Shown: positions 12,071-26,000 of the stretch, piece by piece
Layout: each line of letters opens with the position of its first letter
Numbering within the stretch: the first letter of the stretch is position 1
Assembly: GCA_900708905.1 (NCBI GenBank)
Contig: CAADRB010000001.1
Location: 1,994,560-2,058,559 of the forward strand
Source: Hymenolepis diminuta
Lineage: Eukaryota > Platyhelminthes > Cestoda > Cyclophyllidea > Hymenolepididae
Reading direction: 5' to 3'
Length of the DNA: 64,000 nucleotides
Made by a program: the position numbers and the translations under genes
The notes under the pieces: model-generated
What the model saw: only the letters and a program-made list of their open reading frames with translations
What the model was told of the DNA's origin: nothing
Database searches by the model: none

Positions 12071-15000
12071 AGGATAATTAAACGTTCTCTTGTCCACGTT
12101 TCCCAGTGCTTATTAACCGGTTTTTAAATGAAGATGCTTCGTATCTTTTCTTTCAATGGTTAAGAAGACAAAATGAACTTGACAGTCTTAACATATCTAA
12201 AAATTTTAAGTCAGTAGAGCGTCGTAACATTAGCTTTCTTCTTCTGAATTAATTAAACCTAAACCCAATATGTCAAGCCTGGGGGCGTTATTTCATGGAC
12301 TAATTTCTTCTCTCTCTTAAATTGTTCTCCCTCGTAATATATTAATACAATTGTGACTTTCAGACTTTACGTCTTTTGCCCTGAAATGAATAGAAAATGT
12401 TGGTAGAGTTAAGATCTCAGATATAATGAATCCAATTCGTCAATGGTTATTATATACTAACATTTAAAATAGTATAGTAAGTGTGGATATTTTGTGCTTT
12501 ATTCTCCATCTGTGGAATTAAAAAGATAGAAGAAATGAATCAGAATGGCCTTTTGTTTTAGCTTCGATACTGTACATAGTAAATTGTGATGTTATTGAGA
12601 AGATATATTTGAGTGCTTTTTGAAGTTCAGAATCCTGATATCTGGACATCACATTTTCCAAGGCTGCCATAATAAACTGTAATGTGCTTCAGTTTACTTT
12701 TTATATAATATTCATAATCGTTGTCACCCAAGTCGCTAACTAGTCGAATAAGTAATTTTAGTACAGATATGTAAACTGTTAAATAACTGGCAAAAAATCT
12801 GTCGTCTCGTCTTTATTTAAAAAGAAAGGCTTCTGGATAAATCTTGAGAACATTAATGTTGTTGTAATCTTGGAGCTAATTCGCAGTTGTCAGTCAATTT
12901 TATAAGTTTTCTAACTCCACTTTTTTAATTTGTTCCGTAAATAATTTATCTCTCAGCATTAAAGCTGTTTGGTGTTTTTCGCCTTTTATTTTATCTATCC
13001 GTAAACTGTGCCATCTAGCTCTCCCTACTTTCTATCTTAATATTAAATATTCTGTTACGATATTCCTCTATTTCCAAACCTTTAGTGGTGATGTTGGTAT
13101 ATTTAGCAAGTTTTTCCTTATATCTAAGATAGGACCTCTCTTTCAATAGACTTATTACTAAAATGAATGTTGGTGTCAGTATTGGTCTGACTTGTTGAAC
13201 TTAAGCGGTGTTTGAAGCTGAAGGAAACTAAAGGTGAATAACGCATACCTTCAGATATGTCAAGCCAATCTATTTAGATTTCTACCATTCCCCCTTTTTA
13301 CATAAGCCATAGTTTCTATTTAATCAAGAAACTATATCCATGCATGCAGTAACTATAGTTAATGGTAATAGTCTTTTTATACCATCATAAGTTCTTATTA
13401 CTATTCATAGTAGGCATCTTTCTGCCACCTCAAAGTAATACTCCACATCCGGTTAATTTAGAAGTCTATCGATGCGAACGCTTATAATAAGACACTTGGG
13501 GTATTTAACTTTACATCTCAAGAATTTCAGCAATATTTATTTTTTGGAAATAATCGAGAGTGGTCTTGTTGCAGTATTATCTAAGAAAATCATGTTAATA
13601 TAGGATGTGCCTTATTAGAATAGAGGACTGGGGATAAATTTTGCACCACACTTTAATTATCCTATTATTGGAGGTGGTAGTAGGGCTTGTTATTACAGGT
13701 AATATAAAACAATTGCATTCAAGTTATCAGTGGCGTATTTACAATCAATACAGGACATAAATATTATTATTTAGGAGTTCAGTTGTAGAGACTACTGCCA
13801 TCCAGTTCCATTTTCTTCCTCTTTGTGTCTAATTATTTCAAACTCAACCGGTTCTATTATGATCCTTTTTTTAAGATCCAGTACTTACTGCAACAATCGA
13901 ATCAAAATAGGATCACTGAAATAAAAAAAATATTTAAATATATCTCATTTATTCGTATTGTCGTCTAATAAAAAGTTTTGGGAGTAAGTGTTTTAAGATT
14001 TCGCTTAGAATAGGTTTCTGTCACCTGTGGATTTTGAACTATTAATTAAATACCTTTCCAAGTCATAATTTCTAGAGTATTCTGTGTGTGAATATTGACT
14101 TTTTAAATGATTTATCTGAGTACCACATTGTTTCTACTGTTCGAGTAGTTCTCCTCTGTCATATCTGTATAGATGTATGGCCCATAGACGCGGATTCTAT
14201 CTGTAATTCTAGGCTTGATTTCTACCTCATGCTTCATTTCATGACCGTTTTGTACGGTAATGTTTTCAATATATTCAGAGTAGAATTAATGTCTGACAAG
14301 AAATTCAATGTATTTTTTCTATGCACTCAATGGAACCTCCCTGATTCACCCCTCCTGCTTTGGATTGTCGATTATTAAGCTTCCAAGCTCGGGCTTGGAA
14401 ATGCAATTTTATCCTTGTTGCAATTATTAGCTAACCAAATTTGTAATCCATTGCTTATTTTCTTAGTAACATATAAGATATTGTAAATAATATGTAGTCT
14501 GTATTCTTTCTCAAGGTTACAACATTTCTTTAGATTCGATATAGTTAATGGTAATAGCGCCAACAGGCAATAAAGACAAGTTCGGGCTTAAATTCTGACA
14601 ATTCTGTTTAGTACGGCCTATTATTATGACCCTTGTTGTTTTAGCACGATCACTCCCACATACTCAAATGCATCTACGCAACAAATCCCCGACTTTAAAT
14701 GGCTAAAGTCAAAATTGATACATTTTTAGCTTACTTATGGTACGATTTAACGACTACTTAATTGACTGAACCTACAGATATCAAGAAGGGTAGAAGACTA
14801 ACGAACAAAATGTGTTAAAAACGCCTACAACTCAGACCCTCGTGACACAGTGCTGAAGCAAAATGTCATTAACATTCAGGTGACTCATGTGAAAACTTTA
14901 CCTTTTCCACTTTCCACCATGTCATTACTTGCCCATTCCAAACTGCATAATGGGTGATGCCGATTCATATCTTAGATAGTAACTTGCTTTAAATATTTGT

Positions 15001-18000
15001 GCATTCTTCAGGAAGTGTGGTCAATATCAGCATTCATTAAACAACAATTCATAAATAAATTGTAGAATGAAAGATGGGTGGATGGGTCAAAAAACATTGA
15101 AGAGCACAAAGGTGAAATGAAGCGATCTTCTTGTTATTATGATTGCTACCTTTCTTCCACACCATTGGCCCCACATCAGAGCATATTTTGGCATGCCAGC
15201 AATCCATTAGTTACTTTTCTTCCTTCCTAGTTGGTGAGCTGGCAAATTCTTCCGCACCGGCTGCCGGGTTTGCTAGCTTAACCTACTTTCGATCTTTCAG
15301 CAACAATTTGCACGGTGGGATAAATGTTAATCACCTATTGCTGTAAATTTGTGAAAATTTGAGGAAGGCACGCGGTTTGAAATGGAGCAATTAGGCAGAT
15401 TTAGTGTTTGTGGCGGTGTCTACAAACCTGTTTCTCCATTAATCTTATTAAACGCGGATTATTCCGCCCGATTTAACATTTTTCTTCTGTATATTCTCCT
15501 TCATAACACCTTCTTTTACTTATTATTTGAAATACACATTTGCTGTATTATGACACTTTTCTTATAAAAGTAGACTCGGCCAAAAACATAGAAAAACAGA
15601 TCAGAAAGAAGTAGCTATAACCACTGTAATTTTATTTATACTTAATGTAGAAATTGGATCAAAATCTAACATTCAGCATATACTAACTTATCAATCGTTC
15701 ACATAAAAATGTTGTAGGAGAAATAGTAGAAAATATTCCTTATCATATAATTTTTCTATTTTTAATGCAGTAATGGTAATATTAGAAACTTTTAGCGCTA
15801 AAGTATTCGTACTTGCAATTTGTCTTAAAAGATATTCCCAAATAGAGGAGCATTTTAGTTAAGTCAAATTTAACCACGATAAAAATGAAGCGATAGGATT
15901 GTTGAAGTCTTGATGAGTCATTACTTTCCAAAACCGAAATGCTGCCCAAATAAATTGCTTCTTCAATATTTTCTCGCAGTTAAACTTAATACTTGTATTC
16001 TTCTGCCTAAAGTTGCTGCTATTGTTTATAGCAAACCCTAAAAACGCAAGTTTTGAATAAGGAAAAGCACTTGAACATTGCGGTTTTAAACGGGGAGTCG
16101 AATGCGGTTATAGTGATGTCAGAGCCCTAATTCTACTATGCGTACTTTTACACTGAGAGAACTATTATGCAATATGCCTGTAAAGCTCATAGTTAACTTG
16201 TTTTCGACTTCGGAAAATGTCAAGATTTGATCATCTTATGACACAGAGACATTACACCAAAGGTATTTTTAGCTTGGAGTACGTTTTAAGAAAACTTGTT
16301 AGTAAAAGTATTTTTGTAAATTTCCATGACTGATTATTCATTTGGGATACGCAACAAGTTCGATAAATGAAATAAATAGTAATTCTAGGTTTACAAAACT
16401 TGCTCAGATGTCAAAATGGGTTAGAAAAATCCAATATCACTTTAATTTCGCTAGCAAATACATATGACGGGCTAAAAACAAATTCAAGGAGAGATTATTT
16501 AAATCGTTTATAAATAAATAGCAATTGATAACCGTAACATTTTGAAAACTACGTACAAAAGATCCAGAAAGAATACAACTTTTTAGATCACATCTTAGTA
16601 CATTGTGCGAAATTACAATTATGGGAGACAAATGCAAACTACAGACAGAGAAACAAAGCTAAGACATTAATATGTCTAAAATCTATCTGTCGATTCGATA
16701 GGCCTTTTGTGTCCTGTCTTAAATTTTGGACAAAATATGTCATAATACATAACTTCTTTTGAAAAACGTTCTGTTTATGCCATGTCAAATAGATCTCTGA
16801 GCCCACTGTTCCTTTCATCACTCTACGTAATCGATGCTCTCAGATACTCTTACATCTTCTGTTTATGGATAAACTGCCGCAATTTATCGGTTCTGAGGCG
16901 TGAATTTGACTGTCAGGATTTACGATTAGCTACTTAATACTGTAGGCATCACAATAGGAAGCGCTGAATATGAAATCCGACATCACAATTGACATGTTCT
17001 TCATAGCTGCTGCTTTTTAAACATACTACTAAAATGTTGAGATTATTGCAAATTCTCATTTGTTTCAACCTTTATTTGCTATATTAGTTGGATTAAGCCT
17101 GGATTTGTCGTCCCACTGATGTCCGTCTTTCGTCCTTGTTTATGTCTGGCCATAAAAAATCACGAGAGTAGAATTCTAGTTGTTAAAATTAAAATGGAAC
17201 TGAAAAACGATATGATATACAAGCTTTGATAGAATAAAAAATATCATTTTGTTCATTTCACATAGAAGATAAGGAGTTAAATTTCGTCTCAAAATAATAA
17301 TCGGGGAGAGAGATGTACTGGTATCAGTATCACATATATACTGGAAGTAGATGGATGGGATTTAAAGGAATTTTTTCAATAAGGAACATTTCCCTTGAAC
17401 TCGAATATTGATTGGTGCCTCTTGGACCTTCCCAACTTTATAAATTCGAAAGAATTACGATCGATCGAAAATCAGCTTTAAAGGTTTTAAACTGTCTTCA
17501 AATGAATTTTAAATTTAACTATTTACAAAATTTTTTTGTAGCAGAAGAAAGTTTATATTCGTAATCACTAAAATTTATAGAATTAGGCGTTATAATTTAC
17601 CGCGTTTACAAATTTAAATAGCCGTTAGTTGTTACAATATTTAAACAAGATCAGCTCCTGGACCACTATTTCAAACTGTTTTCAGTACCATTTATGATGT
17701 GCGTTTACCTCTAATGAATTCCAACCAGCTCTGCTAAGTTAAGATCTTGTGCTTTGCACTAGATTATGCATGATTACTTTGATCTATTGTTTTTAGGAAA
17801 AAATCAATTAAGGTTGCAAGATCGACCCTCCTAATTAATTGGTCGTTTAATAAGTTCTGAATATCGAGAGCAAGAATTTGATTGGTAATCATGAAGCATT
17901 AAGTTGGTAATCTGGAACTTAAACTCCCCAATAAGTAAATATTTTACAGCTTGAAAATAAAAATTAAATGAAATAGAACCCTCACTATATTTTCAACACC

Positions 18001-21000
18001 ATTTCAATCCCCCTCCTTTTTCTTCTACTGAAAAATTTACCATTAAGCGATTTTAATTGCTTTCCCAAGATTAAAAATATTATATTTTCATTTTTCAATG
18101 AGCTATAATGCAACATACAATCATTAAATTAATTAATTCATACTGATGACGAATAACCCAAGTATCTAATTTTCGATGAGATTGAAAAAAGAAACCTTTT
18201 CTTTTGGCGATCATAAATGTAAAGCTTGAATTATATAAAGTAAAATTCTAATTTATGAATTTCTGGTTATCAAATGTCATAAACCATATATTTTATAGAT
18301 AATGCCACATGACGTCAGTATCTCTAATATAATTTTAGAAAAAATTACCTGCAATTACATTTTGTAGCCTACTTTAAAATTAAATAATCGCTCATTCATT
18401 TGATTTTTATCGGCCTATCTAGAAATTTGCATTTTTTGCCATTGTTGTCAAGGCAACAGATGACTACAGTTTTACTGTTAATTTTAAGCGCGTCAGTGCA
18501 GACGGAAATGGCAAAGTTGATATTGTGATTTATTGGTATAGGAAAAAATTGAAGTCTAAAATTGTGGGCTACTGGAGAAATCTACGTTCCGATATTTTCT
18601 GAAATTAAATTACTTTTAATGCATCTCATTCATCATTACCATTCGAAAAGGCGTACTTAAAAAGTCTTTTATTACCGCAAACTGTTATGGATTTTATTTC
18701 AAAATAGGTTCTGACCCCCGCTTAGAACAGAGAAAATTAGCTAAGCCGTTGCACCTTCAAGCTCTATAAATTTTATTTCTGCAAGATAAGAAGAAGGCAG
18801 CAATGATAACTGAAAATTCATATTAAAAGTGGGCATGTCGATGGTGGCAGCCTGGCAATCGGTCAGCTTAAAATATGACTACGTTTTAGTTTACCCTGAG
18901 TGAGCAGTAGTGACTTGTGCAATATTAAATGTAACGCTACTAACATAATCTACTAGTTTTTATCCGTAAAACGATACAAATAAATTGGAGTGGCATCACC
19001 AACCACGAAAACAAATCAACCGGTCGGCGTGCTCGGAATACATTGAACATAATCTCACATATAAATCCTGGATTATATAATGAAGTTTGGACAGTATGAC
19101 AACTTAAATCGTACTCTCTCCTTTTAAAAATATGGACAACTCAATGCACTCGAATTCAAGTGAAGTAAGGCTTGTGATGTCCTTGTTGTTGATCTCCTCC
19201 CCCATTTCACATCCCCTTTGTTATTCCCCTTATGTAAATGTTTTCCCATGATTAAAATTTGTGCAAGGTTTTGCCGTGCTGTGAATAATAACAATTATAA
19301 TGATTAGGTGGCAGAGTAAAGCTCAAAATGAAGGAGTTGACTTGCGGGATAAAATCAGTAAACACCTTATAGATCGAGGGATTAATCGTAAATAGAACTG
19401 AGTAAAGCAGGTAAAACTGGACTATATCGGTAAGCAACTGCAGACAAGCGCCTTTTCTAATCAGCTAGTGAAACTTTTAATATACTCTGTAGTCCATCGG
19501 GAGGGATCTGTTACCATGGATTCCCTTCATCATTATATATTAGTAGAAATCAACTTCATCATTTCCAAAATGATTTCCCTATAATCTGATTCGAGGAGTA
19601 GTGAGCTCGACTCAGAAAGACTGTCAATTTAATGCACATTGATTAATTGTCCGAGTCTACATAAATGAAATTATTTTCGTGATAAAGGGAACCGTCCTCT
19701 TCCTTGTGAGTCTTAACAACTCAACAGAGGAATCTCACTGGGCACCAAGAAATGCAATCGAGGCAGCCTAGATCAAATTATTGGTGACACGTCTTTGTAA
19801 GAGTGAAAACACGAGCGCACGCGTTGTAAAACCTATTATATACTATTTATAATTTGCAATATCTGATTGTTATGAATTAAAATCATAGAGTACACTATTA
19901 GGATTAATTGATATTGTCCATTGCACAACAGCAACAAGAAAATTTTTACAAGTTTTAATCACAAACAGGTATCTGATTAAGGGTAACAGAAAGCAAGTCA
20001 GGTATGAGACGGGGAAGGGGTCGAAAATGAGCGGGTAATTAAAGTCGGTACATCACCAGTCACACTTTACTGGAAATCGGGAGCGCTAAATTGTCAAAAT
20101 TTTTAAAAAGGGGAGAATTCACATTGTGGTGTCGTAGTGTTTAATCCTCATCCTTTGACTCCCAAATGCACATGTGAGATTATGTCCACTGTATTCACAA
20201 CTCATTGACCGGTTGATTTATTTCCGTGGTTGATCACTTCACTCGATTTATTTGTATCCTTTTCCAGCTTAGAGCATGGAAATTAGAAGAGTAGCTCTAC
20301 ATTTAGAACAATGCTACTTACTGCCGCTTCCTCAAAATGAATTTGAACAGCACACAGTTATTTTTGGCCTATGGAAAATCGCCATTTGTTGGATTTTCCC
20401 CAAACAATTACCTTACTGTAAATAATTTTGTTTAAGGAAACAAGTACAACGTGCAAGAAAATCTTGTAAGTGGTGAAATATGCAAAATTATCGTCAAAAA
20501 AAATTTCCATTATCTCCAACTTCAATATTTTCATATGTATAAAAAGGTGACAAAATGTAACAGATAGCATTTGTAGCTGTAACTATTCTTCGCTACAATT
20601 TCTCGCCTCCACTTTGCTTATTTCGTTATGTTTCCTTCTTAGAGTTTTGTAATGGTTGTTTATAATTGCTCTTGATCATTCCCTTTTCGTTTTCATTTGC
20701 TCAGATAATATTCCGGAGATTTCTTTTATGACATTATATTTTTTGAGAATAATTAAAGACATGGTTAAAAATAAGGTGCCATTTTAATTGTTTATACAAA
20801 GTAAATATGATATCTTCATCGCTTATTAATCGAAGTTATAATAGAAAATTTAATCGAATTAAGTTAATTCGTGCTATCGGCAAGTCCTGTAAGCTTATAT
20901 TTTATACTTCTTAATGATTTTTGTAATCTTTTACTATCCTTTTTCCTACTTTTTCTAAAATATATATAGCCCATATGATTAAATAAAGAATAACCGGTTA

Positions 21001-22929
21001 ATGGTGGTATTAAAATCTGCTCCGGATATAAAGATAAAAAGCTTCTAATAGTAAAATTTATGAATATATGAAATATGAAGAATTTTTTCAGGAAAGGTAA
21101 AGATTTCACTACAGTTCTTTATCCTTTTCACTTTTAGGATACTTAAGAAGTTCGGTTCGTATGGATAATTTTGAAGATGATCGGGTTTTCATGAACGGAG
21201 CTTTGAAGTCATTTTCAGGTTCATTATTACACATTTCACCAATCAGATTCGTTATAGCCTTATTAACCTTTTAAAATAGCCAAAATTCTCATTTTTGAAG
21301 GGCAATTGAATCTAGGTAGCCTTAAGGAAAATTATTCCTTATGTGGGGGAATTTCCAAGCCTAATTCGGCCGAAATTTTAGATACTTTACCGTTGGGATT
21401 TGAGCTACCTAAACCTCAAATTGCTCAAGAAGAAAATGACTGCTGGTTTTGCAACTTCCATCCTCATTGCCGGAGAGTTAAATCTTTCATACAAGCTATA
21501 AATTTACCAAAGCAGAACTCTAATACAAATGTTATATCGCCCTCCTATTTCTCCTAAAACTTAGTTTTCCTTGTCCTACCCTTGTTCAAAGATAATATTT
21601 AGATAAAGTGCCATTATTAAATGAACACCCAGCTGGGACTAATTCCTATCTGCAAACGGTGGCCTGTTCCTAAACAGATACTGCAAATAATGTTTCGATA
21701 TAGTCACCACATTTTCATTTCAGTTCGTAATTCAAATATATTTATCATTTAATTACTATTATGATTTCTCATTTTAGGATTATACATCAACTATCTTTTA
21801 AGAAATTCTTTCAATCCAACGTGTTTCATTTCTATCATGTAATAATCTTTTCTTTACCGGAAATATAATCTTAATTTATCTCTATTCTATAGCTAGGTAC
21901 CCACGAATGTACTGCCTTGGTTTAGTTAATCAGAATGATGAGGGGCTTTGATTAAGGAATAAAATACTTATATAGATGCTGATACGTGATGAATGACTAC
22001 CTATCTAGTTAGTCAATAATTGTGGCAATGACGAGATTGCATATCGAGAAACGGGCGCTGGAACCTAGTAATCGATAATCCAGTTCACAAGAGACGTATG
22101 TTGCGAATTTCATTCAAGTTCAACAAGAATCTCCAATTCTACCTCTGTCTGAAAAAATTCCGGCATAGACACACCGTGACTAATGACAGGGTAAGCTTAT
22201 GTTCTCTAAGCTTGTGAAACCATTAAAATAGCCTTACTCTTTGTTCAAAAGTAGCTTTAAAGTCTGCCCAATTTTGGCATCCGAATGGAGAATGAAACGT
22301 ATAGAAGGGCAGTGATGTATCGATTTCATATATAAAGTAGCACTAAGATAGGTTACTGAAAATTTTTATTGCATTCTGAATTTACATTTCAGCTTTAGTG
22401 CGTCTGCATCTGATAAAATGACTTTTTTCTTGAACAAGGATGACATATTAATCAAATGCCCTGAATCTGGTTATATGGAATACTGCATCTTGTTGTATTT
22501 TATTACAGGATAATGTTACAGTCGATTCGTCTTTAATTTTGAAAACAGGGTAATTTTGTGCTTACCTTTCTTCATGATAATGATGTGACTAGGTCAGAAG
22601 TTGACACGAAGCTGATCATGTGGTATTTTCTTACCATCTCTAAACCTTTGAAAATGATTTAATACTCCTTGGATTGTCTTTTTTATTGATAGAGCACCTA
22701 GACTATGGTTAATTAATTACCAAAATCACGGTCTTTTTTCCTTTTGACAGGAAGCGAAGTAGAATATGTTCAGTGCTCGGAATGGATATTATTCAATTCT
22801 GTAAACAGAGTGAGTTTTTAAGAGGAACTCTCGTTTGAGCTGCAAATATAATAATTTTTTACAGTAATATAAAAAATACAATTTTTATTTGGTCAATGCA
22901 ACTGAAATCGGTTAATTGAAAGTTAAATA
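12071..22929. other. Long gene-poor interval
   Basis: About 10.9 kb of AT-rich sequence with no exon that I can tie to a protein family. Open frames here are short; the longest are 96 codons at 14088-14378 (+) and 83 codons at 21306-21557 (+). The second overlaps a repeat shared with 33364-33430. Undetected small exons cannot be excluded, since genes in this genome contain exons under 100 nt. Confidence 0.4.
21310..21410 (+). repeat. Dispersed repeat R3, copy 1
   Basis: Closely resembles 33364-33430. Both contain TAGCCTTRAGGAA followed about 20 bases later by GGAATTTC, AAGCCTAATT and a GCC. Both copies share a reading frame (SL-E, then GISKPN), which could mean a fragment of an old transposon open frame. 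The 83-codon open frame at 21306-21557 includes this copy. Confidence 0.4.
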
Positions 22930-22979
22930 NNNNNNNNNNNNNNNNNNNNNNNNNNNNNNNNNNNNNNNNNNNNNNNNNN
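22930..22979. other. Assembly gap (50 N)
   Basis: Exactly 50 consecutive N, the sort of fixed-size placeholder used between contigs, so true distance here is unknown. It lies beside a transposon end at 22980-23090. Confidence 0.95.
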
Positions 22980-23090
22980 AACTTCAAAGTATCAAAGAGT
23001 CTTACCTCACCTGACTTTTGATTTCGGGTCAAACAGTATTTGCTACTTGAGTGGCTCATGTTCCGAAATATAAATTTCATGATTCTTCTC
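22980..23090. repeat. Second end of the maT-like transposon family
   Basis: 23020-23088 aligns with 11990-12066. Both contain GTATTTGCT, then GGTGG or a close variant, a CATTCC/GTTCC block, and end with AAATTTCATGA. This is where the terminal inverted repeat of the Tc1-like relic is expected, so a second, otherwise unrecognisable copy probably lies here, interrupted by the assembly gap. Confidence 0.45.
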
Positions 23091-26000
23091 CTGGATTGCA
23101 AAAAAATGCTTGTCTACGATATTTCGTGCATATTGACATATTTTTTTGAATGAATTAAGCTACAGATATTCTACTTCCCATTGCAACCATTGTAAACCTC
23201 AATTTGAAGCCTAGATATTATTAATATCTATGTACCGAAATTGTCGACTACGGCATGTTGTCCTGTTTCTTGTATATTATAAAACAACGTACGAATCAGG
23301 TTAACCAGACTGTATTATCAAAAGACACGATATAACTATGCCCATGTGAAAAGGTATAAAACGCTTATAAATGTGAACCCAACCATCCATTTAAGAAGTG
23401 GTGGTGTTCAATACTTCTTGATTTGGAGAGACAAGGGAACAGAATTGATTTTATTTAAGGTTCCTAAATCGTTATGATTGTTAATACTATCAGGTTTCCG
23501 TGGAAAAAAACATATAGTGTACTTTTCAACAAATACCACACTATTAATGGTCATTAGTGGATAAATGTACGCAGTTTTCCACTTTCCTTGTTGTGTTATC
23601 TAAATATAGATTAATAGAGAAAATCGACATAAAGTTTTCATAGTGAACAAATGAGGAGATGGGAATGAATTTAAAATCAAATTTAAAATTGATGTTTGTA
23701 CATTTATATTTCTGTGCCCGGAAACTTAATATGTGGACTAGCCTCATGTATAAGAAATAAGTTAGGTCGCTTGTAAATTTAAGAAAATAAATGCATACAC
23801 TTTTTCATTAAGCTCTATTATTTCTTTTTATTTTCCTCCAGTTATTTCCAATCTGTAGAGTATGAACCGGTACTCAGAAATTCCACAATACCTGGGGTTA
23901 ACAATATCCTTACGTATCTGATAGAATTAACTAATTAGGGATTTGCAGTTTACTAATCTACAGCTGACTCATCAAAGTTGATGGGAGCATGAGAGGTGCA
24001 GATAATTCTAATTGCGGGTACTCAAGAAAATGTTTATCATCATAACTCGGAATAAGGATACTGTGGGAAAGGAAAGTGAGCACCAAAAAAGCAAAGAATA
24101 TAAATGTTGAGAGATAGTAGCTATCTCACGTATTTTCACAAACTTCCTACTCAGGATGAGTTTCAGGAAGCTCAGTATATGGTCTGATCCAACCAATAGC
24201 TACACTAACATCCTATGGTTCGGTTTCCACATTAGTTCACTCTTTGTTCAGGCGTGTGCGCTTAATTTTAGTTGAGAGCTTACTTCTAGCACGCTTAGGG
24301 CTTACGATAATTAGTTTTTATGGTCCCAAACATGCACTGACAGTCGTTCTCATTCCCAGTTCATCAGTATCGTCTTGTTCATTGTAAGTAAATAGCAAAG
24401 TAGTTGAACTTCACTTATCTAGTCACTCCCATCATCAATCAGCAATATCCTCTTCTTTTTTAACCCCTGGACGAGTTACTAGAATCATGGCAGTCAGAAG
24501 ATGATATAACTTAACAATGTATATTCATTAATATATATTCTCACATTAGGCATTATACTCTTCGATGTCCAAAATTAGGGAAACTGTCTAGTAACTTGGG
24601 TTATAACATTTTTCTCTATTTTCTTGGGGAATTGGTTAAATATAATCCAGCCCAATATTAACAATTTGATCGATTTTAGAATTGCGTTATGGATGGAATA
24701 TCAACTGAAAATCTTTTTATACAAGAATCATTTTTCTTCTGCTAACTGTAATTAAAATTCCGTAAATTTTACTCTCACAGGAACAAAAACTTCAAATTTA
24801 GTAGTACTTTGAATTTCAATGCTCTATAGAGCCTCATAGATTGACAAAGTGTTCCAAGTCGGGGTTATAAAGTGAACTATTCGTTTTTATAACCAAACGG
24901 TCCAGTCAAAGCCAAAGTTTCTATAGAATAAATTTTTGGTATGCTGTATATAAAAACAAACTTTCTTCAGGCAGAATTGCAGACGCAAAATCTCAGTTCC
25001 ACATTAATTGATTGTCTCTTCATCATTCATTGAAGATTGTGGGAAACTTATTAAGCAGAGATGATTAGCGAATTTTGATGAAGATTTCAGTCATAAATAG
25101 AAATAGATCCGCATTCAATCAATCTTCGATCAATAGTATTACAAATAAATACTCTTCGGTGACTCGTTTTCATGTGAAGACACCAAGCAAACTGCTACTG
25201 AGGAATTAAGAGTAGGCTCAGCCGACAACCTAGCCAGACCGGTAGGGAAGCATTTGCCAGCACGCAGACCAATATGGACGCCGAATGTACCAATGTTAAG
25301 ATTTGATGTGAAATATGCTCAATCACAATCCCATGCTGTTCTAGACAGAGGTAGCGACTGCTACCTTGTCTATAAGATGTTTGATAATAAGTCCCTATTT
25401 AGACTACACCTCATGCTACTATATTAAGAATGGACATGAGTGACTATGCCCAACGAGCATTTAAGTCGTTAAATGTACCTTGACTTGTTTCAACAATGAG
25501 GTTTCGATACAAATAACTTTTCGGCACTATTTCGGTATCTCATTCAAGAGAAAAAGATATATAAAAGACCTTAGATTTTTGCTTTGATTAAGCTTTAAGG
25601 TATCCATTTCAAGATGCCTTTAGTATAATTAGGGTCAGTCAGACTTCTACGCCCTATAAAAAAAAATTACTCAATTTGAATTTGTCGTCTTACAAATATA
25701 ATCGGCTACAGGACAAGATTCCTTTTCAGATGAAATCTATCCATTATTGAGCTGTAGAAATACTTAGGGATTTGAATTTTAGTAAAAAACAATAAATCCC
25801 CTCTGTAAATATCCATTCAATACAACTTTCCAAGTTTTGAGTTTGGCCTTAGTTTTTTTCCAATTTCATTCACCCAGGTCATTAAAACCACTTTAACAAC
25901 ATCATTTCCAATACTAATTCAATTAATGATAATCTGTCTAAAAGAATCAAATATCTAGAATAAATATAAATTAGCCAATCTCCTGATTTCTACTTTGGTC

